This document shows positions 52,935 to 62,422 of a DNA stretch of 64,000 bases, one piece after another (position 1 is the stretch's first letter; each line of letters opens with the position of its first letter). The stretch is from Bradyrhizobium jicamae. GTDB taxonomy: Bacteria > Pseudomonadota > Alphaproteobacteria > Rhizobiales > Xanthobacteraceae. The position numbers and the translations under genes are program-made. The notes below the pieces were generated by a model, which saw nothing but the letters and a program-made list of their open reading frames with translations, did no database searches and was not told where the DNA came from. Where the stretch lies: positions 16,938 to 80,937 of the forward strand of contig NZ_LLXZ01000160.1 in assembly GCF_001440395.1 (NCBI RefSeq), written 5' to 3'.

Positions 52935-54208
52935 TCAGCCGCGTCTTTCAAAAATCCGACGATCAACTGGACGAAACGCCGGCGCAGCCCGAGGAATACA
53001 TCTCGCCGGCGCCACGCGTATCGGTGCAAGCCTTTTGCGCCAGCGTCGCCATCGCAACCGCGGTGCGTGCGGCAAGCGAAGACCGCCGTCTCGGCAAGGC
53101 TCACCTTTCGGTTCACATGGGCGGCATTGCCGCCGCCATCGATGCCTACCACACGGCACCGACGCCGAACGTGATCCTGCTGGAGAGCGATCCCGACACC
53201 GACATTCTCGAAGGGCTCGATGAACTCGCCTCCGTGTGCGACGCAGGAACGCGCGTCGTCGTGATCGGCAGCGCCAACGACATGACGCCCTATCGCGAGC
53301 TGGTGCGGCGCGGCGTCAGCGACTACGTGACCGGACCGATCGGGCCGATCGACGTCGTGCGCGCGATATGCGGTCTGTACGCGGCCTCCGAAGCCGTGGC
53401 GGTCGGCCGTATCGTTGCGGTCGTCGGCGCCAAGGGCGGTGTCGGCGCATCCACCGTCGCGCACAACGTCGCCTGGGCGATCGCGCGCGATCTGGCGCTC
53501 GATTCCGTCGTGATCGATCTCGACCTCGCCTTCGGCACCGCCAGCCTCGACTACAACCAGGACCCGGTTCAGGGCATCGCCAACGCCGTATTCCAGCCGG
53601 AAAGGCCGGACTCCGCCTTCATGGAGCGCCTGCTGGCGAAATGCACCGACCGTCTCAACCTGCTGGCGGCGCCGGCGACGCTGGATCAGGTCTACGATTT
53701 CGGCGCCGATGCGTTCGACGCGATCTTCGATACGATGCGCATGACGACCCCCTGCATCGTGCTCGACGTGCCGCATCAATGGTCGGCGTGGACCAAGCGC
53801 ACGCTGGTCGGCGCGGATGACATTCTGATCGTTGCCGAACCCGATCTCGCCAACATGCGCAACGCCAAGAACATGCTGAACGTGCTGAAGGCGGCACGGC
53901 CGAACGATCGGCCGCCGCTCTATTGTCTCAACCAGGTCGGCATGCACAAGCGTCCGGAGATCACCACGCGCGAATTCGCCAAGGCGATCGAGAGCCAGCC
54001 GATCGCCGCGATTCCGTTCGATTCGAAGCTGTTCGGCACCGCCGCCAATAACGGCCAGATGATCGCGCAGATCTCGGCCAAGCATCGCACCACCCAGATG
54101 TTCCTGCAGATTGCGCAGCGCATGACGGGTCATGCCGTGACCAAGCGGACGTCGTTCCTGACGCCGATCATCAAGAAGCTGCAGGGCGCGACGGCCCGCA
54201 GGGCGTAA
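52931..54208 (+). CDS. cpaE: Tad localisation ATPase CpaE (TadZ)
   Basis: This 425-residue protein has an N-terminal pseudo-receiver domain (NVILLESDPDTDILEGLDEL...VRRGVSDYVTGPI), then a MinD/ParA-like ATPase. The deviant Walker A is VGAKGGVGAST with K168, and the ADxxxIV block is DDILIVAEPDLANMRN. It positions the pilus machine at the cell pole. It is followed not by the cpaF motor gene but by a convergent LysR gene 114 bp away. Confidence 0.9.
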   Translation: MISRVFQKSDDQLDETPAQPEEYISPAPRVSVQAFCASVAIATAVRAASEDRRLGKAHLSVHMGGIAAAIDAYHTAPTPNVILLESDPDTDILEGLDELASVCDAGTRVVVIGSANDMTPYRELVRRGVSDYVTGPIGPIDVVRAICGLYAASEAVAVGRIVAVVGAKGGVGASTVAHNVAWAIARDLALDSVVIDLDLAFGTASLDYNQDPVQGIANAVFQPERPDSAFMERLLAKCTDRLNLLAAPATLDQVYDFGADAFDAIFDTMRMTTPCIVLDVPHQWSAWTKRTLVGADDILIVAEPDLANMRNAKNMLNVLKAARPNDRPPLYCLNQVGMHKRPEITTREFAKAIESQPIAAIPFDSKLFGTAANNGQMIAQISAKHRTTQMFLQIAQRMTGHAVTKRTSFLTPIIKKLQGATARRA

Positions 54209-54322
54209 GAGCGGCACAGCAACCGGCCGACTTGATAGCCCATCACGCGCAGCATGCTCTCGGGCTTGACCCGGGAGCGAGTCCTTGGCGGGTCCATCGC
54301 GAACCGCTACCAGCCAGTCCGC

Positions 54323-55204
54323 CTATCCGATGGAAAGCATGAGATCCCGAAGCGGCGTCAACGCCGGATTTCTATTGTCCGGTCGCCAGATCGCGTGAAA
54401 CTCGGTCCTGACGGCAGGGCCCAACCGGATCGGTCGAAACACGACGTTGTCAAAGCAGGCGTTGCGCGTCTCTTCGGGAACGATCCCGATACCGAGACCT
54501 GTGCTCACGAGCGACAGGATGCCCTGCGCCTGGCTCATGAACTGCACGTAGTTCGGTTGAACGCGGGCGACGCGGAATGCCGAGCTCAGCAGATCGTGCA
54601 TGTAGCGGCCGGCGCTCGAATACATGATGAATGGCTCCCCGTGGATCTGGGCGAGTTGCGGCCGGCGCCGCACGGCCAGCGGATGCGCCAGCGGAAGCGC
54701 AAGCGCTAACCCGCTTTGCGTGACGCAGGCCGAGCGAAGATTGTCCTGCACCGGGAGCGGGCGCACGATGCCGATGTCGATCCGGCTGAACGCGAGCGCT
54801 TCCCGCTGTTCGATCGAATTGAGCTCTTCGTAGACGAGCTCGATATTGGGAAGCTCGTTGCGCGCCCGACTCGTCAGCCGCGGCAGATAATCGTAGGTCG
54901 TCGCCGCCACAAATCCCACGCGCACCGTGCCCGCCGTCGGCTCCGCCGCTTCGCGTGCGATCTTGACCGCGGCCTCGCTGCGCTGAAGCAGATCGCGCGC
55001 CTCGGCGAGGAACGCACGGCCAGCCTGCGTCAGCTCGACCGAGCGGCTGGTGCGCGTGAACAGCGGTACCTTGAGGTCGCGTTCGAGCATCTGGATCTGC
55101 CGGCTCAGCGGCGGCTGCGTCATGTGCAGGCGCCTTGCTGCCCGACCGAAGTGAAGCTCCGTCGCCACCGCGATGAAGGAACGAAGCTGACCGAGGTCGA
55201 ACAT
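54323..55204 (-). CDS. LysR family regulator
   Basis: The ATG at 55204 gives 293 residues. The winged HTH is clear: DLGQLRSFIAVATELHFGRAARRLHMTQPPLSRQIQMLE in segments (residues 3-42). The effector domain contains RVGFVAATTYDYLP and GIGIVPEE. The CatM/BenM-like branch (aromatic or acid effectors) is the closest type I recognise. It is divergent from the enolase-superfamily gene and probably activates that cassette through the dyad at 55220-55258. Confidence 0.92.
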   Translation of the reverse strand: MFDLGQLRSFIAVATELHFGRAARRLHMTQPPLSRQIQMLERDLKVPLFTRTSRSVELTQAGRAFLAEARDLLQRSEAAVKIAREAAEPTAGTVRVGFVAATTYDYLPRLTSRARNELPNIELVYEELNSIEQREALAFSRIDIGIVRPLPVQDNLRSACVTQSGLALALPLAHPLAVRRRPQLAQIHGEPFIMYSSAGRYMHDLLSSAFRVARVQPNYVQFMSQAQGILSLVSTGLGIGIVPEETRNACFDNVVFRPIRLGPAVRTEFHAIWRPDNRNPALTPLRDLMLSIG

Positions 55205-55219
55205 CAATGCTGATCCGGT

Positions 55220-55258
55220 ATCAATTCAATACAAAAACAAGCTTGGACGAGAATTGAT
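55220..55258. promoter_or_regulatory. inverted repeat in the LysR / enolase-superfamily intergenic region
   Basis: ATCAATTC (55220-55227) and GAATTGAT (55251-55258) are exact complements 23 bp apart, adjacent to the lysR start. This suits a LysR-type recognition plus activation site. The rest of the 380-bp intergenic stretch to 55584 contains only shadow frames; no further gene is seen. Confidence 0.5.
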
Positions 55259-55584
55259 CGGCCGTCTACCAAGATCTGGCTTTCCCGATCCCAACGCTAT
55301 CGGGCGGGCACAGGGCGCCGATCGGCATGCAACAGCCTGAAAAAGGCCTGCCGATCCCGGGTGAAACGTCAAGCGATCCGAGGGAGGACGGTAGTGGCGG
55401 ACGGCACACGACCAAAGCGTACCTGCTGCGGCTTCGCTGCCGTGACGTGCGCTGCCTTCACGGGATCGTCGCCGGCCAGCGCACGCCGCGATTGGTCCCG
55501 GTGCCTCACCCTTCCAGCCAAACCTGCCGCCTCCGCCGACCAGCGCCTGACGCTGGCCCACGTCTCGTTCTGGAGAATGCCGAC

Positions 55585-56784
55585 ATGAACCATATGACCA
55601 CATCCGGCCGCGTCATTGCGGCCAACCCGCTCGCCGCAGGCCTCACCGTTGGCGAGGCAACGACCGACCGTATTGCGTGGATCAAAACCTCCCTGGTGTT
55701 CCTGCCGCTGGCAGCGCCGATCAGCGACGCCAAGGTGCTGACCGGACGGCAAAAGCCGCTGACCGAAATCGCGTTCCTGTTCGCCGAGATCGAGACTGAA
55801 CAAGGCCACAGCGGCGTCGGCTTCAGCTATTCCAAGCGTGCGGGCGGACCGGGTCAATACGCGCACGCCAGGGAAATCGTCGGCGAACTGATCGGTGAGG
55901 ATCCCAACGACATCGCCCGGCTCTGGGACAAGCTGGTGTGGGCCGGCGCCTCGGTCGGGCGCAGCGGTCTCTCGACGCAGGCGATCGCGGCCTTCGACAT
56001 CGCGCTGTGGGACCTGAAGGCCAAGCGCGCCGGCCTGCCGCTCGCAAAGCTGCTCGGCGCGCACCGCGATTCCGTGCGCTGCTACAATACCTCCGGCGGC
56101 TATCTCTCGATGCCGATCGAGGAAGTCAAGGAACGCATTTCCATGGCGCTCAACACCGGCATCGGCGCCATCAAGCTGAAGGTCGGCCAGCCGGATCCCA
56201 TGATCGACCTGCAACGCATCGAGGCCGTCCGCAAGCATATCGGCGACGTGCCGCTCGCAATCGATGCAAACCAGCAATGGGACCGTACGACCGCGCTGCG
56301 TTTCGGTCGCATCGCCGAGCAGTTCAACCTCACCTGGATCGAAGAACCGCTTGATGCCTACGACTATGAAGGCCACGCCGCCCTCGCCGCCGAACTCGCA
56401 ACCCCGATCGCCACGGGTGAGATGTTGACCAGCGTCGACGAGCATTACGAGCTGATCCGGCACAACTCGGTCGACTTCATCCAGCCCGACGCACCGCGCG
56501 TCGGCGGCATCACGCCTTTTCTCAAGATCATGGCCCTTGCCGATCACAAGAAACTGCAGCTCGCGCCGCATTATTGCATGGAGATCCACCTCCATTTGAC
56601 CGCCGCCTACGGCCGAGAGCCATGGGTTGAGCATTTCGAGTGGTCGGAAGCCATGTTCAACGAGACCCTCGAGGTGAAGAACGGCCGCATGATCGTGCCG
56701 AACCGCCCCGGCCTTGGCTTCAGCCTCAGCGAGCAGGCCCGCGCCTGGACGCGCGACCACATCGAGGTCGGCAAACGCAAGTAG
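55585..56784 (+). CDS. mandelate racemase / muconate lactonizing (enolase superfamily) enzyme, sugar-acid dehydratase type
   Basis: The ATG at 55585 gives 399 residues; the frame is open to 55327, but the extra residues look non-coding. The catalytic set can be read: K-x-K at K197/K199 (AIKLKVGQ), metal ligands D227 (AIDANQQW), E253 (IEEPLDAYD) and E279 (TGEM), and a D302-H329 dyad (QPDAPRVGG, APHYCME). This spacing is that of the mandelate-racemase group, and it is close to the pattern I recall for talarate/galactarate dehydratase. It probably dehydrates an aldaric or aldonic acid. The RraA-like gene 63 bp downstream would then act on the keto-acid product. Confidence 0.85.
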   Translation: MNHMTTSGRVIAANPLAAGLTVGEATTDRIAWIKTSLVFLPLAAPISDAKVLTGRQKPLTEIAFLFAEIETEQGHSGVGFSYSKRAGGPGQYAHAREIVGELIGEDPNDIARLWDKLVWAGASVGRSGLSTQAIAAFDIALWDLKAKRAGLPLAKLLGAHRDSVRCYNTSGGYLSMPIEEVKERISMALNTGIGAIKLKVGQPDPMIDLQRIEAVRKHIGDVPLAIDANQQWDRTTALRFGRIAEQFNLTWIEEPLDAYDYEGHAALAAELATPIATGEMLTSVDEHYELIRHNSVDFIQPDAPRVGGITPFLKIMALADHKKLQLAPHYCMEIHLHLTAAYGREPWVEHFEWSEAMFNETLEVKNGRMIVPNRPGLGFSLSEQARAWTRDHIEVGKRK

Positions 56785-56847
56785 CGAAGTCGGAAGACCA
56801 GTGTCGAAACCGGCCTCCCGGAATCCCGCACAGAAGGAACCAGCATC

Positions 56848-57624
56848 ATGGATGCTCTTTCAGATACGAAAGACCAGATCACGCCGGAGTTGCTCGCGCG
56901 GCTCAAGAACGTCTCCTCCGGTTCGCTCACCACGGAGTTGTTCAAGAAAGGGTTGCGCCAGTGTTTTCTCGTCGGCCTGACGCCGATGAATCCGCGAGCC
57001 GTCCGCTTCGCCGGCGAAGCGTTCACGCTGCGCATGATCCCGGCGCGCGAGGATATCGACACGATCGAAACGCTGACCCCGCATCCCAATCCGATGAACC
57101 TGCAATGGGAGGCCGTCGAACAGATTCCGCCGGGTCACGTGCTCGTCATCGACAGCCGCAATGACCCGCGCGCTGCTTCGGCGGGCGCCATGCTGCCGAC
57201 CCGCCTGAGGGTGCGCGGCGCAGCGGCGATCGTGACGGACGGGTCGTTCCGCGATGGCCAGGAGCTTGCCGAACTCGATTTTCCCGCCTACGCGCGTCAG
57301 GTCACGGCTTCCACGAGGCTGTCGTTCCATCACGTCGCCGACCTCAACGTCCCCGTGAGCTGCGCCGACGTCGCTGTCTATCCCGGAGACGTCATCGTCG
57401 GCGATGGCGACGGTGTGACAGTCATTCCCCGCCATCTTGCCGCCGAGATGGCTGACCTCTGCGAAAAGCGCGACGCGCTGGAGAAGTATCTCTCCTACCG
57501 CATCAAGGCAGGAGAAAATCTGTACGGCGTCTATCCGCCGACGCCGGACGTGCGCACGGATTTCGAGGCGTGGGTCAAGGCAGGCGCCGATCCGGCCACG
57601 GCGACCGTGATTCGAGCGAGGTGA
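56848..57624 (+). CDS. RraA-like (HMG/oxaloacetate-type) aldolase family protein
   Basis: This 258-residue protein has the RraA fold: VSSGSLTTELFKKG near the start, PGHVLVIDSRNDPRAASAGAMLPTRLRVRGAAAIV in segments, and the active-site motif D131-G-S-F-R135-D136. PGDVIVGDGDGVTVIPR closes the domain. Members with this R-D pair cleave 4-hydroxy-2-oxo acids to pyruvate; others only regulate RNase E. The setting after a sugar-acid dehydratase supports the aldolase role. It carries a C-terminal extension of about 40 residues (KAGENLYGVYPPTPDVRTDF). Confidence 0.85.
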   Translation: MDALSDTKDQITPELLARLKNVSSGSLTTELFKKGLRQCFLVGLTPMNPRAVRFAGEAFTLRMIPAREDIDTIETLTPHPNPMNLQWEAVEQIPPGHVLVIDSRNDPRAASAGAMLPTRLRVRGAAAIVTDGSFRDGQELAELDFPAYARQVTASTRLSFHHVADLNVPVSCADVAVYPGDVIVGDGDGVTVIPRHLAAEMADLCEKRDALEKYLSYRIKAGENLYGVYPPTPDVRTDFEAWVKAGADPATATVIRAR

Positions 57625-57629
57625 GCGAC

Positions 57630-58085
57630 ATGAAGGTGACGCCTGAGACGATGGAAGCGACGATCCGCCGTTATTTCGCGGCCTGCAACGCGGCCGACCA
57701 TGCCGCGCTCGTGTCCTGCTTCACGCCGGACGCGGTGCATTATTTCCCGCCGGGATTGCCTGAAATTCCGTGGCGAGGCGCCGACATGATCGCCAGGAAG
57801 TGGATCTGGTGCGTCGAGAACCTGGGATCGCAATGGACGATCGAAAAGATCCTGTGCTCCTCGACGGCGCCGGAGGCGGTGATCGAATGGACCCACTGGA
57901 AGCGCAAACAGGACACCGCGTTGCGCGGCGACGAATGGTACGTGTTCGACAAGACGACCGGCCTGATCGGAGAGATCCGCGCCTATTACGCCGCGCCTGC
58001 GGACCCTTCTGTCCCGATCAACGAGTTGGCGGCTTTTGACTATCACGGCCGCGGCTATCACCTCTCCCATGACGACAGTCGCTAG
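57630..58085 (+). CDS. SnoaL-like / NTF2-fold protein
   Basis: This 151-residue protein starts at the ATG at 57630, 5 bp after the RraA-like gene. It has the NTF2-like pattern: ATIRRYFAACNAADHAALVSCFTPDAVHYFPPG, given in parts, WRGADMIARKWI, and beta strands around EAVIEWTHWKRKQ. The His/Asp positions near the pocket are compatible with a polyketide-cyclase or isomerase-like role. The substrate is probably a metabolite of this cassette. Confidence 0.82.
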   Translation: MKVTPETMEATIRRYFAACNAADHAALVSCFTPDAVHYFPPGLPEIPWRGADMIARKWIWCVENLGSQWTIEKILCSSTAPEAVIEWTHWKRKQDTALRGDEWYVFDKTTGLIGEIRAYYAAPADPSVPINELAAFDYHGRGYHLSHDDSR

Positions 58086-58142
58086 GAGAGAGGACCGCGC
58101 CCAAGAGTAACTCATAAAACAAAATACCAGGGGAAGAACGAA

Positions 58143-59135
58143 ATGACTGAGATTTCGAAATGGCGAAGCCTGAACAGGCTGCTTGCGATGGCCGCGCTCT
58201 GCGCCACGTTCTGTTCCGGCGACGGCGCGTGGGCCCAAAATTATCCGTCGAGAGGCATTACCATCGTCGTTCCCTTCCCGGCAGGCGGCACCAGCGACAC
58301 GATGGCGCGCCTCGTTGCACAAGAGCTGAACAAGTCGTTCGGCCAACCCGTCGTCGTCGAAAATCGCGCAGGCGCCAACGGCAACATCGGCTCGACCGCC
58401 GTCGCGCGCGCCACGCCCGACGGTTATACGCTGATGCTCTCGGGAGTTGGCACCCATGCGATCAACGCCGGCATTTACAGGAAAATGCCGATCGATCCGG
58501 TCAAGGACTTTACCCACATCAGCCTGATCGCCTCCGGAGCCAATGCCATCGCGGTCAATCCCGGCTTTCCGGCAAAAACATTGAAAGGCTTGATTGACTT
58601 GGCCAAGAAAGACCCAGGCAAGTACAATTACGCAAGTTCAGGGATCGGCTCGTCCGGCAACATGGCGATGGAGCTGTTCAAGCAGCGCGCCGGCATCAAG
58701 ATCGACCACATTCCCTACAAGGGCGGCGCGCCCGCAACGACGGACGTGCTTGGCGGGCAAGTACCGATCCTCGTCACCAACGCAGATGCAGTGTTGCCTT
58801 ACGTGCAATCGGGGGAGCTGCGCATCCTCGCCGTCACAAGCCGCGAGCGCAATGCGTTGTATCCGGATACGCCGACGATAGCGGAGCTGGGCTATGAAGG
58901 ACTCAACGCCATATCCTGGACGGGAATATCGGCGCCGGCCAACCTGCCAAAAACTCTCGCGACAATATTGCAGCAAGAAATCGCCAAGGCCGTTAACGGC
59001 CCGCTCAAGGGCAAGTTGGAGGCCTTGGGTCTCGTGCCCGGAGGCAATACACCAGAAGAATTCACGGAATTCGTCGCCGCCGAAGTTACGAAATGGTCAG
59101 CGGTCGCGAACTCAGCGGGCGTGATTGTTGAGTGA
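58143..59135 (+). CDS. orphan TctC/Bug periplasmic receptor
   Basis: This 330-residue receptor has a signal peptide ending GAWAQ, then the family start NYPSRGITIVVPFPAGGTSDTMAR and VVENRAGANGNIGSTAVA. IDHIPYKGGAPATTDVLGGQ lies in the middle. GGGGAAGAACGAA precedes the ATG. There are no tctAB permease genes beside it, so it must use a distant permease or act as a sensor. It is the last gene of the LysR cassette and probably binds the acid that the cassette degrades. Confidence 0.92.
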   Translation: MTEISKWRSLNRLLAMAALCATFCSGDGAWAQNYPSRGITIVVPFPAGGTSDTMARLVAQELNKSFGQPVVVENRAGANGNIGSTAVARATPDGYTLMLSGVGTHAINAGIYRKMPIDPVKDFTHISLIASGANAIAVNPGFPAKTLKGLIDLAKKDPGKYNYASSGIGSSGNMAMELFKQRAGIKIDHIPYKGGAPATTDVLGGQVPILVTNADAVLPYVQSGELRILAVTSRERNALYPDTPTIAELGYEGLNAISWTGISAPANLPKTLATILQQEIAKAVNGPLKGKLEALGLVPGGNTPEEFTEFVAAEVTKWSAVANSAGVIVE

Positions 59136-59218
59136 ATGGGATCAGGTATCCCTCACCTCGATCAGACCTCGCCGACGAGGGGTGATCGCCGTCTTTGGCC
59201 CCGTCACGGGCGCGCTGC

Positions 59219-60046
59219 CTAGTCGGTGCGCCGGGCCGCGGCGATCGGCATCTTGTCGGCCTCGGCCCGCGCGTTCTCCCTGTCCTTCCGCGCCAGCAAT
59301 CGCTTCAATTGCGTAACATTGGCGGCGGCCTCCGCCGGCGGCAGATCGGCCTTGGCGATCTTTTCGGCCTCGGCAAAGTTACCCTGCAAGCCAACTGCCA
59401 GCGCCAGGTTGGCGCGCACGCGCGGATCGCTGCCCGCCATCCGATGAGCGCGGCGCAGCGTCTCCTCGGCCTTGGCCAGATCTTTCGAAAGCACATAGGA
59501 GAGCCCGAGATTGGACAACACCGACGGGTGGTCGGGCACAATCTTCAGCGCACTCGCATAATATTGCCGCGCCTCTTCAAATCGGCCGAGCTGGTCCAGC
59601 GTGGCGCCCTGTGCCGAGAGCAGCCGCCAATCCGGATCTTCGGGGGTGTGGGCGCGGCCGAGCACGTCGAAGGCCTGCTGGAAATTGCCATTGTCCGCGA
59701 GCGCACGGCCGTAGGCGGCGAGCAGCGCCTTGTTGCCGGGATGGGCGATGGAGGCCTGTTCGAGCACCGCAACCGCCTGCGACCGCTGTCCCGTCGCGCG
59801 GAGCGCCTTGCCGTATTTCAGTGCAGCGTCGGCATCCCTCGGATTGGCGCGGTAACGTTCCTGATAGGCTTCGATGCCACGGCGCGGATCGATGGCGGGG
59901 CCGGTGTCGGCCTTTTCGTCGATCGAGCCGGTGATATCAGACAGTCCCGAGGTCTGGCAGCCGCCGAGCCCCAGCGCCAGGACCATGATGGATGCGCAGG
60001 CAAGATGCCGCGCGACGCGGGGCGGATGGGATAACTTCTGGACCAT
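59219..60046 (-). CDS. tadD: TadD-like TPR lipoprotein of the Flp pilus system
   Basis: This 275-residue lipoprotein has lipobox LGLGGC near residue 30, then at least five tetratricopeptide repeats (IEAYQERYRANPRDADAALKYGKAL, AVLEQASIAHPGNKALLAAYGRAL, FEEARQYYASALKIVPDHPSVLSNLGLSY read in pieces). The architecture and the nearby cpa genes suggest TadD, which assists outer-membrane assembly of the Tad secretin. It is on the opposite strand from cpaBCDE and 5.0 kb away. Other TPR lipoproteins cannot be excluded. Confidence 0.75.
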   Translation of the reverse strand: MVQKLSHPPRVARHLACASIMVLALGLGGCQTSGLSDITGSIDEKADTGPAIDPRRGIEAYQERYRANPRDADAALKYGKALRATGQRSQAVAVLEQASIAHPGNKALLAAYGRALADNGNFQQAFDVLGRAHTPEDPDWRLLSAQGATLDQLGRFEEARQYYASALKIVPDHPSVLSNLGLSYVLSKDLAKAEETLRRAHRMAGSDPRVRANLALAVGLQGNFAEAEKIAKADLPPAEAAANVTQLKRLLARKDRENARAEADKMPIAAARRTD

Positions 60047-60201
60047 GTAGCGGGACTCACGGCGGGAACTGTCCAGCAGTGTTCCCAGCTTAACCCTAAG
60101 TTCAGGTTAAACTCGCCCGCTTTGGCGGTAATCAATGACCATTGCGGGCGCTCCCTGGCCCGCAACGCCCCCGCCCTGAGCCGACGTTACCCCGGGTAAA
60201 C

Positions 60202-60450
60202 CTAGTCGAGGAATTGCGCGCCGAGCTCGCAGCCGATCCGCCAGGCCAGCCGGCACTGACGCGGCCGGCCTTCCGAGAAAATCACCGTGAATTCGGGTGG
60301 GATTTCGGGATACTCGGCGATGATCTTCACGCCGCCATCGGACATGTCCGTAATCATGCAGTCGCGCGGCAATCCGCCGGTCGCGAACTGTATTTTTGCA
60401 AAATTTCTGCACGCACGACGTTCGCTTGCGCGGCGATTCGCTGCCAACAT
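60202..60450 (-). CDS. PilZ domain protein
   Basis: The ATG at 60450 gives 82 residues; the frame is open to 60651. The PilZ c-di-GMP-binding signature is split as R-x3-R in NRRASERRACR and D-x-S-x2-G in ITDMSDGG, with strands QFATGGLPRDCM and RQCRLAWRIGCELGAQF. AGGGTGGAC precedes the ATG. Single-domain PilZ proteins link c-di-GMP to motility or surface behaviour. Its place next to tadD is suggestive only. Confidence 0.85.
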   Translation of the reverse strand: MLAANRRASERRACRNFAKIQFATGGLPRDCMITDMSDGGVKIIAEYPEIPPEFTVIFSEGRPRQCRLAWRIGCELGAQFLD

Positions 60451-60733
60451 GTCCACCCTGGCCCTTGCTCGATGTGATTCAGTCGAAGGTGGATCAGCTT
60501 TACCGAAGAATTGTTGGAATTGGCCTAGCGCGGCGGCGCGCAATGTAATCGATATGTTCGAAATCCGTTTACCGAAACCGGCCCGCTCGCCGACAGCGGA
60601 GCCTTCGAAAGGCCGATTAGCCCCGCCCGCGGCAACGCCGCTGCATCGCAATTTTCGGCAAATTAAAGGGTTGATCCCCCCTTGTTAGGCGATAGCCTGA
60701 TCGCTCGACTCGATTTGGCGGAAACTTGAGCGC

Positions 60734-62419
60734 ATGGGAAGTCTCGTTCTTCTGGATCTGATGGGCGGCGTGGCGTTGCTGCTGTGGGGCCTGCATATGG
60801 TCCACAGCGGGATTCTGCGCGCGTTCGGGCCGAACCTGCGCCTGCTGCTGGCAAAGGCCCTGAGCAACCGTTTCTCCGCCTTCACCGCCGGCCTCGGCCT
60901 GACCGCGCTGCTGCAGAGCAGCACTGCAACCGCACTGATCACGAGTTCGTTTACGTCGGAGGGGCTCGTCAGCCTGGTCCCTGCCCTCGCCATCATGCTC
61001 GGCGCCAATGTCGGCACCACGCTGATCGTGCAGATCCTGTCCTTCAACATCGCCGCCGTCGCACCCGTGCTGTTCATCATCGGCCTGGTCGCCTTCCGCA
61101 GCGGGCCGCGCTCACGCATCAAGGATATCGGCCGCGTCTTCATCGGGCTCGGCCTGATGCTGCTGGCGCTGCACATCCTGCTCAATACGCTGGCGCCGGC
61201 GGAGAATGTGCCGGGCGTGCGCGTGTTCATGAACGCCATCACCGGCGATCCCGTGCTCTGCATCCTGTTCGCCGCGATCGTGACCTGGCTTGTGCATTCC
61301 TCGGTCGCCACCGTGCTGCTGATCATGTCGCTGGCTTATGCGCATTTCATCACGCCTTATGCGGCGCTGGCGCTCGTGCTCGGCGCCAACCTCGGCAGCG
61401 CGATCAATCCGATGGTCGAAGGCGCGCGCCGCGACAATCCCGCCAGCTATCGCCTGCCGCTCGGCAACCTAGCCAACCGGCTTATCGGCATCCTGGTGGT
61501 CGCGCCGTTCCTGCAGCCGATCGCTGATGTCCTGACCGCGTGGCAGCCCGATGCCGCCAAGGCGACCGCCCTGTTCCACATCGCCTTCAACGTCGTCACC
61601 GCCCTCATCTTCATCGGCCTGCTCGACGGCATGGCGCGGCTGCTGAAGCTGGTGCTGCCCGAGCGCGCCAAGGTGACCGATCCGTCAGGGCCGCGCTATC
61701 TCGACGAGAGCGCGCTGGAGATGCCCTCGCTCGCGCTGGCGGATGCCGCCCGCGAGGCGCTGCATATGGGCGATCACGTCGAAATCATGCTGCGCAAGGT
61801 GATGGCGGCGATGATGACCAACGACCGCGCGCTGGTCGATGAGGTCTCGCGGATGGACAACAGCGTCGACAGCCTCGACGAGGCGATCAAGCTTTATGTC
61901 ACCAAGCTCACCCGCGGCAGCCTCGACGAGCGCGAAGGGCAGCGGGCGATGGAGATCGTCTCCTTCGCCATCAACCTCGAGCATATCGGCGACATCATCG
62001 ACAAGAATCTCAGCGAACTCGCCACCAAGAAGATCAAGCGCCGGTTCCAGTTCTCTCCTGAAGGCGCCGAGGAACTTTCGGCGTTCCACAAGCGCACGAT
62101 GGATTCCCTCCGGATCGCCTTCGGGGTGTTCATGTCGGGCGACCTCAACGAGGCGCGAAAGCTGCTGGCCGAAAAGGCCGCGCTGCGCAATGCCGAGCTC
62201 GCCGCCACCGAGCGGCACCTCGACCGTTTGCGCGAGGGCCGGCCCGAGACCATCGAGACCACGTCGCTTCACCTCGACGTGTTGCGCGACCTCAGGCGCA
62301 TCCACTCGCATATCTGTTCGGTCGCCTATCCCGTGCTGGACGCCGCCGGCGAGCTCGCCGCCCATCGCACTGCCGAAAGCGAATTGGCCGCGCTGCCCGC
62401 GCCGGCGCCGAGCCGCTGA
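60734..62419 (+). CDS. Na+/phosphate cotransporter with C-terminal PhoU-like domain
   Basis: This 561-residue protein has the NptA/YjbB arrangement: two inverted membrane repeats with LLQSSTATALITSSF and WLVHSSVATVLLIMS, plus GANVGTTLI and LGANLGSAINP, the paired motifs of the Na/Pi family. A helical PhoU-like region occupies about residues 340-540 (HVEIMLRKVMAAMMTNDRALVDEVSRMD in pieces). It imports or exports phosphate in exchange for sodium. Monocistronic; it is convergent with the LAB_N gene. Confidence 0.9.
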   Translation: MGSLVLLDLMGGVALLLWGLHMVHSGILRAFGPNLRLLLAKALSNRFSAFTAGLGLTALLQSSTATALITSSFTSEGLVSLVPALAIMLGANVGTTLIVQILSFNIAAVAPVLFIIGLVAFRSGPRSRIKDIGRVFIGLGLMLLALHILLNTLAPAENVPGVRVFMNAITGDPVLCILFAAIVTWLVHSSVATVLLIMSLAYAHFITPYAALALVLGANLGSAINPMVEGARRDNPASYRLPLGNLANRLIGILVVAPFLQPIADVLTAWQPDAAKATALFHIAFNVVTALIFIGLLDGMARLLKLVLPERAKVTDPSGPRYLDESALEMPSLALADAAREALHMGDHVEIMLRKVMAAMMTNDRALVDEVSRMDNSVDSLDEAIKLYVTKLTRGSLDEREGQRAMEIVSFAINLEHIGDIIDKNLSELATKKIKRRFQFSPEGAEELSAFHKRTMDSLRIAFGVFMSGDLNEARKLLAEKAALRNAELAATERHLDRLREGRPETIETTSLHLDVLRDLRRIHSHICSVAYPVLDAAGELAAHRTAESELAALPAPAPSR

Positions 62420-62422
62420 CCG

